From the NCBI RefSeq assembly GCF_035982055.1, contig NZ_CP108427.1, positions 186,001-250,000 of the forward strand: DNA of 64,000 nucleotides. Reading direction: 5' to 3'. Shown piece after piece: positions 8,909 through 19,338 of this stretch. The stretch's first letter is position 1. The number at the start of each line of letters is the position of its first letter. The position numbers and the translations under genes were made by a program. Origin of the DNA: Streptomyces sp. NBC_01288. Its GTDB lineage: Bacteria > Actinomycetota > Actinomycetes > Streptomycetales > Streptomycetaceae. The notes beneath the pieces were generated by a model. That model was given only the letters and a program-made list of their open reading frames with translations, was not told the DNA's origin and searched no databases.

Positions 8909-9331
8909 GGAGGGTTCCCTTTCACGTGCGTGACGGCAGGCGGCACCGCAGTCGCGGTGTGCCGGCACGGTGACGTGGCGCACGCTCCCGTCCGGCGGAC
9001 CGCGGACGATTGCGGTGCCTGCCGGGCGCGGGCCTCCGGTCGGGAGGGGCGCGGGAACACAAGGTGCGCTACGGCAGGGGCGCGCGCGGATCGACCACTC
9101 CCGCCCCTGCCGCACGTTCGTACCGGCTCGGCCGGGCGGTCCTGCACGAGCGCGCGGACATCCTGCTGAAGTCACAGGACACGGGGAACCGAACGGTCGA
9201 GTTCAAGCCACCAGGCCGAGTTGTGCATGATTCAATCACGCCACTCACACAATTCATACACAACCTGGATGGGTGTTAGCCGAATCGATACTTCGGCACC
9301 ACTGCCCACAAAGCCCACCAGTGTGGGGAGT
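8909..9331. other. gene-poor intergenic region
   Basis: This 423-bp stretch separates the start of the MHYT gene from the 3' end of the SDR gene. No open frame in it looks coding. The first 300 bases are GC-rich without clear signals. The last part, around 9220-9265, is unusually AT-rich and carries an imperfect inverted repeat listed separately. It could be the promoter region of the MHYT gene with a long leader, or the remains of a lost gene. Confidence 0.6.
9220..9264 (+). promoter_or_regulatory. imperfect inverted repeat, possible operator
   Basis: GTTGTGCATGA (9220-9230) and TCATACACAAC (9254-9264) are inverted copies with one mismatch, separated by 23 bp. The low local GC content supports a regulatory rather than coding role. 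It lies upstream of the MHYT gene and downstream of the SDR gene. No regulator gene adjoins it, so assignment is open. Confidence 0.35.
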
Positions 9332-10042
9332 TCAGCGGCCGGCGCTCTGGCCGCCGTCGACGTGGAGGATCTCGCCGGTGACGAAGGCCGCGTTCTCCAG
9401 GAACACGATCGCGTCGACGACGTCACCGACCTCGCCCATCCGTCCGAGCGGGTGCAGCGCGGCGAGCGGCGCGGACGTCTCCGGGTGCATGGGAGTTCTG
9501 ATGACGCCCAGCGCGACCGCGTTGCTGCGGATGCCGCGGGAGGCGTATTCGATCGCCAGCGCCCTGGTGGCGGACTGGAGCCCGCCCTTGGTCAGCGAGG
9601 CCAGCACCGCCGGGATCGTGGAGTTGGCGTGGTCGGCGAGGCTGGTGCTGATCTGGACGATGTGGCCGGTGCCCTGACGCAGCATCTGCCGGACGGCGAG
9701 CTGGGTGATGTGGAAGAACCCGGTCAGGTTGACGCCGACGACCGCCTCGTACTCCTCCCGGGAGTAGTCGGTGAACGGCTTGGCGAGGTAGAGCCCCGCG
9801 TTGTTGACGAGGGTGTCGATCCGGCCGAACCGCTCGATCGCCGCGGTGACGACGCGCTCCGCCGTGGCCGGATCGGCGATGTCGCCCCGGACGGTGAGCA
9901 CGTCCGGGTCCTCGGAGGGGGTGATGCCGCGTGAGGTCGCGACGACGGAGTGGCCGAGCTTGCGGTACGCCTCGACCAGTCCGGCGCCGATGCCCTGAGA
10001 CGCGCCGGTGACGACAGCGACCTTCTTGACGGGAACGTCCAT
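9332..10042 (-). CDS. SDR-family protein lacking the catalytic Tyr
   Basis: The 236-residue protein has the classical short-chain dehydrogenase layout: TGASQGIGAG nucleotide-binding motif (residues 12-21), VRGDIAD, LVNNAGLYLAKP, and an active-site Ser region VQISTSL. The usual YxxxK reads A-S-L-T-K (in AVLASLTKGG), so Lys is present but Tyr is Ala. Other blocks (AIEYASRGIRSNAV, VDGGQSAG at the C-terminus) are normal. A subgroup of SDRs with LASLTKGGL exists as far as I recall, so this is probably a natural variant and not a sequencing error. The reaction cannot be predicted. It is transcribed away from no clear partner. Confidence 0.8.
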   Translation of the reverse strand: MDVPVKKVAVVTGASQGIGAGLVEAYRKLGHSVVATSRGITPSEDPDVLTVRGDIADPATAERVVTAAIERFGRIDTLVNNAGLYLAKPFTDYSREEYEAVVGVNLTGFFHITQLAVRQMLRQGTGHIVQISTSLADHANSTIPAVLASLTKGGLQSATRALAIEYASRGIRSNAVALGVIRTPMHPETSAPLAALHPLGRMGEVGDVVDAIVFLENAAFVTGEILHVDGGQSAGR

Positions 10043-10109
10043 GGTGGCCCTCCGGGTGGTGACAGTGCGGGCCGGCCTTGTCGGCCGGTCCCGCTCGGGT
10101 GGAGCAGTT

Positions 10110-10745
10110 CTACCGGTGCGGAGGTCCGAGGTGGGCGAACCCGGGCAACAGGTCGTCGTATGGCATCACCCCGCCCGAGGTGACCTTTCCGTTCGTCAGG
10201 AAGGTCATCCGGGCGATGAAGACGTCGTCGGTGAGACCGCGCCTGTTGGGATGGACGGCGGGCCGCCCGCGGTCGTAGGTCAGGACGTCCGGCAGGACGG
10301 TGGCGGCCGCCGCGCTCGCCTCGGCGGGCGGATAGCCGTTCCCCTCCAGGATCTTCGACCACGGCCCCAGGTACGTCGCCACGTCGTCCGCCGGATGCCC
10401 GGCGTTGTACGCGTCCTTGGCGTAGTCGGGATTGATGAACGGGTTGATCGTCGGCTGCCCGCCGCGGTCCACCTGTACGAGCGTGCCGTCACGGCGCACG
10501 CTGACGGTCGCCCACAGGTGGATCACCGGTTCCGGGCCGAGCATGTCGTCGGGCACCTCCAGCGCGATGCACTGCACGTCCTTGTCGCCGAAGGCGTCGG
10601 CTCCCGTCCACACGAAGCCGTGCAGGGCACCTTCGGCGTCGGCGAAGAACGGATCACTGCGTACGCCGGTGAACAACCGGCAGCGACCCGCCTCGACGGG
10701 CTGCGCCGACGCGTCGAAGCCGACCGGTACGGCACTGGCGAGCAC
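10110..10745 (-). pseudogene. DUF4331-like protein, N-terminally truncated
   Basis: The 211 residues read from a weak start at 10745 match the second half of DUF4331-type proteins: a DPFF block (LFTGVRSDPFFAD), CIALEVPDDMLG, then PVIHLWATVSVRRDG, the NPFINPDYAKD segment and a DVLTYD/LTDDVF C-terminal part. Intact family members are considerably longer and begin with a domain that is missing here. The frame stays open upstream to about 10830 but loses resemblance where it meets another gene fragment of opposite strand. I read it as the 3' part of a gene cut by a rearrangement; a short functional protein is less likely. Confidence 0.6.
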
Positions 10746-10783
10746 CTCCCCGGCCGGCTCGGCGCTCCGGGCGTCGGCGCCGG

Positions 10784-11210
10784 TTGCGGTCCCGGGACCT
10801 ACCGCGTCGCCCCGGCCGCCGCCTCGAACTGCGCACCCCGAAGGCGGTCCTCAAGGCGCTGGCCCACGGAACGCGGCTGGGCAACGAGGGGCGGTTCGCG
10901 GTGCACGAGGCGATCCGCAAGGCGCTGCCCGTGCACGAGGACGGCGAGGAGCTGTGGGAGCGGGCGACGGCCGCGTACCGGGACGCGCTGCACACCGTCG
11001 CCAGCCATCCGCACGCGCTGACTCCCCCGCCGTCCCACTCGGCGAAGGAGACCGGCGATCTCCTCCGGTGCTGGTTCGGTCCCACCGGGTGGCGCACGCT
11101 CGTGGTCGAGAACGACTGGTCGTGGGACCGTGCCGAGGAAGTCCTGCGCGACGCGGCGGTCGCCACCCGAGGAGGTCCTGCGCGACACGGCGGTCACCGC
11201 CCTTCGCTGA
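10784..11210 (+). pseudogene. unidentified gene remnant with 3' frameshift
   Basis: Codon usage with high GC at third positions supports coding in this frame from about 10830 to 11160; the translation includes AVHEAIRKALPVHED and WFGPTGWRTLVVEND. No family was recognised. There is no convincing start codon or ribosome-binding site (TTG 10784 is the first possibility), and the region abuts the truncated DUF4331 gene head to head. A 34-bp imperfect tandem duplication at 11135-11202 shifts the frame; after it the second copy reads EEVLRDTAVTALR followed by a stop at about 11210, which looks like the original C-terminus. Confidence 0.45.
11135..11202 (+). repeat. 34-bp imperfect tandem duplication
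   Basis: Bases 11135-11168 and 11169-11202 are two copies of a 34-bp unit differing at four positions; both begin GAGGA(A/G)GTCCTGCGCGAC. Because 34 is not a multiple of three, the duplication changes the reading frame of the surrounding gene remnant. Confidence 0.8.
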
Positions 11211-11226
11211 CCGCGGTCGCGGCCCC

Positions 11227-13617
<2,391 letters not shown>

Positions 13618-13748
13618 CGTGCGTTCCCTCCGTCTGTGCCGGGCCGCCGACAGTCGCTCGGCGGTCATCGCCCGGCTCGATCTAACCAAGCTTCGAGCGG
13701 TACGTCCGCTTCCGGCATCGATGCGCGGTGACGTCCGTGGCGGTCACG

Positions 13749-14981
13749 CTACGGGCGGCGCGTGGACTCGCGCTTCTCGAATCCTGACCGGTCCGGTCGC
13801 CTCTCACCGCGCTGTGCACGGCGTACGTGGTGCAGGTGCCGGGCCAGCGCGACCACGGCCAGGGCCGCGACCAGACCCGTCACACCCCGCCAGCCGAACC
13901 GGTCGTAGGTCCGCACGCCGAGCCAGGAACCCGCGCTGCCGCCGAGGAACGCACAGGTCATGTACGCGGTGTTGATACGGGCCCGGGCCTCGGGCCGCAG
14001 GGCGAAGATGCGGGCCTGGTTGGCGACCTGGCCGGACTGGACGGCCACGTCGAGCAGCAGCATGCCCGCGGCCAGGGCCAGCAGGCCGCCGGTGCCGCCG
14101 CCGTAGGCCGGTACGAGCACCGCCGCCGACGCGATCGTGCCGAGCATGGCGAGGAGGCTGACCGTGTCGGGACCCCTGCGGTCGGCGAGGCGGCCGGCGA
14201 GCGGGGTGCTGAACATGCTGGCCGCGCCGACCAGTCCGAGGACGCCCACCGATTGGGCGCCCATGGCGTACGTCGGTCCGGTGACGAGGAGGGTGAGCGT
14301 GGTCCAGGCGGCGCTGAAGCCGGCGAAGACGGCGGCCTGGTAGAGGCAGGAGCGGCGGAGGTCGGGTTCGCTGCGCAGGAGGCGCAGCGGCGCGGCTATC
14401 AGGGACGGGTAACTCTGCCTTGTGGACGGCGTGGTGACGGGGACGACCCGGGAGAGGATCGCGGCCAGGGCCAGGACGATCACCGCGGCCACGATGTAGG
14501 GCGCCCGCCAGCCGAGCCTCTCTCCGAGGGTGCCGCTGAAGGTGCGGGCCAGGAGGATGCCGCCGATCAGGCCGCTGAGGAGGGTGCCGGTGACGGCTCC
14601 GCGGCGTTCGGCGGGGACGAGTCCGGCGGTCATCGGGATGATGATCTGCGGCACGACGGTCGTCACGCCGGTGACCGCGCTCGCGGCGACGAGCAGCGGG
14701 AGCGAGGGCGCGGCGCTCGCGGCGAGCAGTCCGGCGGCGGTGAGCACGAGCAGGGTGACGATCAGCGGGCGGTGCGGGAGCCGGTCGCCGAGGGGGACGA
14801 GGAGGAAGATGCCGGCCGCGTACCCGAACTGGGCCGCCGTGACGACGAGGGCGGCCGAGCCGGTGGAGACGCCGAGGTCGGCGGCGACGAGCGAGCTGAT
14901 CGCCTGCGGGAAGTAGATGGTGGAGACGGCCACGCCACAGGCGAGGGACAGGACGAGGATCACCCAGCGGGGCACGGACAC
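13749..14981 (-). CDS. MFS transporter, 12-TM
   Basis: The 410-residue protein shows twelve hydrophobic segments. Motif A between TM2 and TM3 reads VPLGDRLPHRPLIV, and the second half has LAGRLADRRGPDTV, the corresponding repeat. It belongs with the DHA1-like exporters often annotated as drug or sugar efflux carriers. It starts with GTG at 14981 and is divergent from the CGNR zinc-finger gene, with 100 bp between them carrying two inverted copies of an operator-like element. That layout implies that CGNR protein controls its expression. Confidence 0.85.
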   Translation of the reverse strand: MSVPRWVILVLSLACGVAVSTIYFPQAISSLVAADLGVSTGSAALVVTAAQFGYAAGIFLLVPLGDRLPHRPLIVTLLVLTAAGLLAASAAPSLPLLVAASAVTGVTTVVPQIIIPMTAGLVPAERRGAVTGTLLSGLIGGILLARTFSGTLGERLGWRAPYIVAAVIVLALAAILSRVVPVTTPSTRQSYPSLIAAPLRLLRSEPDLRRSCLYQAAVFAGFSAAWTTLTLLVTGPTYAMGAQSVGVLGLVGAASMFSTPLAGRLADRRGPDTVSLLAMLGTIASAAVLVPAYGGGTGGLLALAAGMLLLDVAVQSGQVANQARIFALRPEARARINTAYMTCAFLGGSAGSWLGVRTYDRFGWRGVTGLVAALAVVALARHLHHVRRAQRGERRPDRSGFEKRESTRRP

Positions 14982-14991
14982 ACCTCACGCG

Positions 14992-15062
14992 AGAACCGGT
15001 TTGACTGGTTCGAGTGACGGTAGCAGGCGAGCCCGTCCCACGGCACCACTTAAACCGGTTCT
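14992..15062. promoter_or_regulatory. paired inverted 20-bp elements, MFS/CGNR divergent promoter
   Basis: AGAACCGGTTTGACTGGTTC at 14992-15011 (plus strand) matches AGAACCGGTTTAAGTGGTGC read on the minus strand at 15043-15062, with 17 of 20 identical. Each contains the palindrome AACCGGTT. The two copies point toward each other, one beside each start codon (14981 and 15082), with 31 bp between them. This is the arrangement expected for an autoregulating repressor that controls both divergent genes; the CGNR protein is the natural candidate. Confidence 0.65.
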
Positions 15063-15081
15063 ACGGAGGTAGGGTGGGCCG

Positions 15082-15633
15082 GTGCCAGCAACTCCCCGCT
15101 TCCGCCAGGGCGCCGGCCGCCCCTGCCTGGACTTCGTCCGCACCCTGCGCCACCGCGGCTCTCCCGATGTGGTGGAGGAACTCCCGGACGCCGAGGCCTT
15201 GTTGGCGTGGGTGCGGCAGTGCGGTCCTTGCGCCGACGCCACAGGGCAGCCCGATTCGGCGCATGCCCGTGATCTGCGGGAGGCCGTCCACGCCCTGATC
15301 ACCGCCGCGCGGGCCGGCCGGACGCCCGACGCCCACTCCCGCGACCAGGTCAACTCGGCCGCCGCGCACCCCGTTCCCGTGCCGCGCCTCGACCCGGCGG
15401 GACGCCTCACCTGGCGGGCCGACGACCCCGTCCGGGCCACCCTCGCCCTCGTCGCCCGCGACACCCTGGACCTCGTCACCTCCCCGGCGCTCACCCGCCT
15501 CCGCAACTGCGCGGGGCCGGCCTGCGGCGCTCTGTTCCTGGACACCTCCCGCCCCGGAAACCGCCGTTGGTGCTCCATGGGCACGTGCGGAAACCGGGCC
15601 AAGAAGGAGACACTGCGCGGCAGGACGGGCTGA
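15082..15633 (+). CDS. CGNR zinc-finger regulator (ABATE domain)
   Basis: The 183-residue protein has the N-terminal stress-associated ABATE-like domain (GRPCLDFVRTLRHRG) and a C-terminal CGNR zinc finger: CAGPACGALFLD, then NRRWCSMGTCGNRAKK, giving C-x4-C ... C-x4-C spacing and the CGNR tetrad that names the family. Such proteins are taken to be DNA-binding regulators. It starts at GTG 15082 after GGAGGTAGGGTGG and is divergent from an MFS carrier. The shared intergenic operator pair suggests local control of efflux. The inducer is unknown. Confidence 0.85.
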   Translation: MPATPRFRQGAGRPCLDFVRTLRHRGSPDVVEELPDAEALLAWVRQCGPCADATGQPDSAHARDLREAVHALITAARAGRTPDAHSRDQVNSAAAHPVPVPRLDPAGRLTWRADDPVRATLALVARDTLDLVTSPALTRLRNCAGPACGALFLDTSRPGNRRWCSMGTCGNRAKKETLRGRTG

Positions 15634-15671
15634 GCGGGCGGAGAGAACTTGTTCACGTGCCCGCAACCGCC

Positions 15672-15704
15672 TTTTGGATCCACATACTTAAAGTGTGGAT
15701 CCCC
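15672..15704 (+). promoter_or_regulatory. candidate GntR operator S1, before MBL hydrolase
   Basis: TTTTGGATCCA at 15672-15682 is followed by a second GGATCC centred exactly 21 bp downstream (15697-15702). The two form a perfect 9-bp inverted repeat GGATCCACA / TGTGGATCC (15676-15684, 15694-15702). The same 11-mer with the same 21-bp spacing occurs at 16715 and 30038. Low local GC marks a promoter. It lies 118 bp before the MBL-fold gene. Confidence 0.6.
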
Positions 15705-15821
15705 AGAGTCGATCCCTACAGCCGATCCCGGCGCAGGCGAGCTCCCCACTCCCGCAGGCGTCCATGATGCACTCCCGGAACGGATCATGCCGATGCGCCA
15801 GCCGCCCCACCCGCAGCCCTC

Positions 15822-16625
15822 ATGACCCGCCACGGCGTACGCAGGATCGTGCCCCTGCTGCTGGGCTGGGAGGAACTCCCCAAGTCCGTCTCCGTGCACG
15901 GCGCCCCGTACGAGGAGCGGCTGCGTGAACCCGTACCGGCCGTCCTCCTTGAGTGCGACGGCGGCTGGCTGCTGCTCGACACCGGCTTCAACACCGCGCT
16001 GATCCGGGACCCGGCCCTGCGCCGCCGCTTCTACGGCTCCCCCAACTACCGGCCGATCCTGCCGGGTCCGGGCGAGCCCCTGGAGGAGGCCCTCGACGCG
16101 GCCGGCGTCCCGATGGACGCGATCCACGCGGTGGCCGTCAGTCATCTGCACGCCGACCACGCGGGCGGGCTCAAGCACTTCGCGGGGCGGGTGCCGGTGC
16201 ACGTACAGCGCGAGGAACTCTCCTACGGCCTGTCCGGTCGACCGGAAGTCGAGCGCAACTCCATCTTCCGCGTCGACTTCGACGACCCGCGCATCGACTG
16301 GCAACAGGCCGACGGAGACGCGGAGTTGGCCCCGGGAGTGACCGCCGTGCTGACCGCCGGGCACACCCCAGGACACCAGAGTTTCGTCGTCGACCTCGCT
16401 GACGGCGGCGGCTTCGTGTTCGCCTTCGACGCCGCCGATCTCACCGAGAACATCGAGCACGAGCGCCCGATCGGCGCCTCGATCGGTGTCGATCCGGAGA
16501 GCACCGTCGAGCCCATCCGCCGGCTCAAGCGCATCGCCGCCGAACGCGGCTACGAGCTCATCCCCGGTCATGATCCCGTGGTCTGGCCGGAGTTGATGCG
16601 CCGCAGGGTCGTGCCGGGCGCCTAG
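15822..16625 (+). CDS. MBL-fold metallohydrolase (lactonase-like)
   Basis: The 267-residue protein has the metallo-beta-lactamase fold motifs in order: LLDTGFNT (about residue 52), SHLHADHAGG (HxHxDH dinuclear metal site, about 107), a HTPGHQSF segment with the next His (about 184), FDAAD with the bridging Asp (about 206), and PGHDPVVW with the last His (about 249). This pattern is shared with AHL-lactonase-like enzymes, so lactone or ester hydrolysis is likely. It is the first gene of the catabolic island, and its upstream region carries the same operator-like element as the two operons that follow. Confidence 0.82.
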   Translation: MTRHGVRRIVPLLLGWEELPKSVSVHGAPYEERLREPVPAVLLECDGGWLLLDTGFNTALIRDPALRRRFYGSPNYRPILPGPGEPLEEALDAAGVPMDAIHAVAVSHLHADHAGGLKHFAGRVPVHVQREELSYGLSGRPEVERNSIFRVDFDDPRIDWQQADGDAELAPGVTAVLTAGHTPGHQSFVVDLADGGGFVFAFDAADLTENIEHERPIGASIGVDPESTVEPIRRLKRIAAERGYELIPGHDPVVWPELMRRRVVPGA

Positions 16626-16714
16626 CCGGTCCCGTCCGGACCGCCCCCACAAACTCGGTTCACACGCCTTTAACACCCGGGACACGAGAGATAGCCTGTG
16701 GCCCGTGAACATGA

Positions 16715-16758
16715 TTTTGGATCCAATCTTGACACTTTGAGATCCAACACCTGAGGAT
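16715..16758 (+). promoter_or_regulatory. candidate GntR operator S2 and promoter of importer operon
   Basis: TTTTGGATCCA (16715-16725) extends to the perfect palindrome TTGGATCCAA (16717-16726), and a second element GAGATCCAAC follows with its ATCC centred 21 bp further on. A TTGACA (16729-16734) and GAGGAT (16753-16758) with an 18-bp spacer form a plausible promoter, so the second element would lie between -35 and -10. The start codon of the solute-binding protein is at 16779, after an AAGGAGG site. Confidence 0.65.
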
Positions 16759-16778
16759 CGGTACCCAAGGAGGCCCAC

Positions 16779-18434
16779 ATGCCGGACCAGTCAGCTGGAT
16801 CGTCCTCACCCGGTTCCGCCCCGTCGACGGCGTCGCGCCGCACCATGCTCCGGGGCGCGGGACTCCTCGGAGTGGGAGTCGGCTTCGGACTCCCGGCCCT
16901 GCTCAGTGCCTGTGGTGCCGCGGCCGACGACGCCAAGGGAAGCAGCAAGGGCGGCACGCTGACCCTGGCCATCGACGCGACCAGCGCGGTCAACGACCCG
17001 TCGTTCTACACCTCGTTGGGCGACTGGATGGCCGTCGACTGCATCTGTCGGGGCCTGACCTTCATCTCCTTCGAGACCAACGAGCCCACTCCGGACCTGG
17101 CCAAGAGCTGGACGATCTCCGACGACCAGCTCACCTACACGTTCGCCCTGCGCGAGGGCGTCAAGTTCCACGACGGCACCACGTTCACCTCGGCGGATGT
17201 ACTGGCAAGCCTGGGACGGCAGTTCAACGAGAAGGATCCGACACTGCCCAAGGGCGCCACCCGCCCGCTGTCCGACCTCGGCGCGAACGTCGCCTCGCTG
17301 ACCGCCCCGGACGACCTCACCGTCAAGATGGTCCTCAAGAAGCCGGACCGCACGACCCTCGGCCAGCTCTCCGACATCGGCGGCCGCATCATCTCCAAGG
17401 CCGCGCTGAAGAAGTACGGCGCCGACATCGGCAAGCACCTCGTCGGCACCGGCCCGTTCGCCTTCTCGGCCGCCACCTCCGGTCAGTCGATCACCCTCAC
17501 GGCCTTCGACGGCTTCCGCCTGGGCAGACCACCCGTCGACCGGCTGGTGCTGCGCCAGGTCCAGGACCCGTCGACGATCGTCAGTTCGCTGCTCAGTGGA
17601 GACATCTCGGCCACCCAGTTCACCCCGTACTCCGCCGCCGCACAGCTGCGCAAGGACGACTCGGTGACGGTCTACAAGACGCCGTACAACGCCAACGCCA
17701 TCCTGATGATCGACGCCCGCCGCGTCCCCGAACTCAAAGTCCGCCAGGCCATCAACCTCGCGATCGACCGCAAGTCCATCCTCGACCAGGCCTTCTACGG
17801 CGTCGGCGCGCTCCCCGGGGGCTACGCCATCCCGCCCGCGCAGAGCGGCTACGACACCAGCCTCGCCGACCTCAGCACCCAGGACACGGCCAAGGCGAAG
17901 CAACTCGTCGCCGAGGCCGGAGCCGGTGGCCGGCGTATCCGCCTCATGGCGGCGAGCGACTCCTGGCACCCGAAGGCCGCGCAGATCGTCGCCCAGAACC
18001 TCACCGACGTCGGCTTCAAGGTGGTCACCACCTCCGTCGACCCGGCCACCTACTTCACCCGGCTTCTCGACGGCAAGGACGACTACCACGACCTGATGAT
18101 CTGGGAGCGCAACACCTACGTCCCGGACGCCAACGACATGGTCGGCGCGATGGCCAGCCCGACCGGTCTCTACGGCGCGACGATCACCGGCATGGACACG
18201 CTCAAGGACGCCGCCTCGCTCCAGGCGGAGCTGGACACGGCCAAGAACCTGCCCCTCGGTGCGCAGCGCACGGCTGCCTACACGAAGATCCAACGCCGTT
18301 GGGCCGAGGACTACATGGTCCTGTCGATGCTGGCCTGTTTCGCCAACCTGGTGGTCAGCGGCTCGCACGTGAAGCACATGAACACGGCGGCACTTGCCAA
18401 CCACCGCTGTTACATGGAGAAGGCCAGTGTCTGA
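16779..18434 (+). CDS. oligopeptide/dipeptide-type ABC solute-binding lipoprotein (SBP_bac_5)
   Basis: The 551-residue protein starts with a twin-arginine type signal (SRRTMLRGAG) ending in a lipobox LLSAC, so it should be exported by Tat and anchored as a lipoprotein at Cys 46 or so. The mature part has the family-5 blocks: LAKSWTISDDQLTYTFALRE, VKFHDGTTFTSADV, GTGPFAF and VRQAINLAIDRKSILD. Family 5 proteins bind peptides, nickel complexes or other cationic and amide-type small molecules. It heads the importer operon and overlaps the permease gene by 8 bases, with a strong AAGGAGG ribosome-binding site. Confidence 0.92.
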   Translation: MPDQSAGSSSPGSAPSTASRRTMLRGAGLLGVGVGFGLPALLSACGAAADDAKGSSKGGTLTLAIDATSAVNDPSFYTSLGDWMAVDCICRGLTFISFETNEPTPDLAKSWTISDDQLTYTFALREGVKFHDGTTFTSADVLASLGRQFNEKDPTLPKGATRPLSDLGANVASLTAPDDLTVKMVLKKPDRTTLGQLSDIGGRIISKAALKKYGADIGKHLVGTGPFAFSAATSGQSITLTAFDGFRLGRPPVDRLVLRQVQDPSTIVSSLLSGDISATQFTPYSAAAQLRKDDSVTVYKTPYNANAILMIDARRVPELKVRQAINLAIDRKSILDQAFYGVGALPGGYAIPPAQSGYDTSLADLSTQDTAKAKQLVAEAGAGGRRIRLMAASDSWHPKAAQIVAQNLTDVGFKVVTTSVDPATYFTRLLDGKDDYHDLMIWERNTYVPDANDMVGAMASPTGLYGATITGMDTLKDAASLQAELDTAKNLPLGAQRTAAYTKIQRRWAEDYMVLSMLACFANLVVSGSHVKHMNTAALANHRCYMEKASV

Positions 18435-19338
18435 CACCACGACCGCTCCACCACCCGTGGCGACGGTACGGCCCTCTCCGTCCGCCCTCGCCGGGCGGAC
18501 CGTCCTCGCCGCCTGGCGTCGGCGCCGCCTGGCGCGGTCCTGGCCGGCCGTGCTGTCCTGGGCCGTCCTGATCGCGCTGGTCCTGGTGGCCGTCGTAGGG
18601 CCGCTGTTCGTCCAGGCGGACCCGCTGCGTCAGACCTCGTCGGCGCTGTCGCCGATGGGGTCGGCGGGGCATCTCTTCGGCACGGACGACCTGGGCCGTG
18701 ACGAACTGGCCCGACTCGTGCACGGCGCCCGCCCGTTGCTGCTGGTCGCGTTCGCGGCCACGGCGCTGGCGGCCGTCGTGGGCACGGGGATCGGGCTCGT
18801 CGCCGGGTACGCGGGCGGTGCCGTGGAGCAGGTGCTGATGCGGATCGTGGATCTCGCGCTCGCGTTCCCGTCCATCCTCCTCGTCATCCTGCTGGTGGCG
18901 GCAGCGGGTCCGGGCACGGTCAGTCTGGTCTTCGGCATCGGGGTGTCCCTCGCACCCGGTCTGGCCCGGCTGGCGCGCGCCCTGACGGCCCGCGAGGCGG
19001 CCAAGGACTACGTCGTCGCCTCCAAACTGGGCGGCACCCGCATCCCACGCATCCTCGCCCGCGAACTCCTCCCGAACATCGCGGGCCCGATGCTCGCCCA
19101 GGTCGTCATGACCCTCTCGATCGCGGCCGGTTTCGCGGCAGGCCTCTCCTACCTCGGCCTGGGCATCCAACCCCCGCAGCCCGACTGGGGATACATGGTC
19201 CAGGCGGGCCAGGAGTTCCTCTACACGGCACCCCGACTGGTCGTCCTCCCCGCGACGTTCACACTCCTCTTCGTCGTCGCCTGCAACTTCGTCGGCGACG
19301 ACCTGCGCGACGCCCTCGACGTACGGGGGGCGGCGTGA
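18427..19338 (+). CDS. ABC transporter permease (DppC/OppC-like)
   Basis: The GTG at 18427 (VSDTTTAPP) overlaps the end of the binding-protein gene. The 303-residue product has an N-terminal cytoplasmic arm, one TM, then the DppC-type periplasmic segment (HLFGTDDLGRDELARLVHGAR) and five more membrane helices. The EAA loop that docks on the ATPase is ALTAREAAKDYVVASKLGG with the downstream conserved Gly (about residues 190-210). It pairs with the next gene to form the membrane channel. Order of permeases (C before B) is reversed from the common dppBC order. Confidence 0.9.
   Translation: MSDTTTAPPPVATVRPSPSALAGRTVLAAWRRRRLARSWPAVLSWAVLIALVLVAVVGPLFVQADPLRQTSSALSPMGSAGHLFGTDDLGRDELARLVHGARPLLLVAFAATALAAVVGTGIGLVAGYAGGAVEQVLMRIVDLALAFPSILLVILLVAAAGPGTVSLVFGIGVSLAPGLARLARALTAREAAKDYVVASKLGGTRIPRILARELLPNIAGPMLAQVVMTLSIAAGFAAGLSYLGLGIQPPQPDWGYMVQAGQEFLYTAPRLVVLPATFTLLFVVACNFVGDDLRDALDVRGAA

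Noticed and set aside
15672..15704. Hairpin GGATCCACA...TGTGGATCC read as a terminator of the CGNR gene
   Set aside because: The same sequence pattern and spacing recurs at two promoters without forming a good hairpin, so an operator explains it better.
14985..16778. Minus-strand open frame of about 600 codons across the CGNR and MBL genes
   Set aside because: It covers clear zinc-finger and MBL-fold genes on the other strand and lacks any recognisable domain or consistent codon bias.
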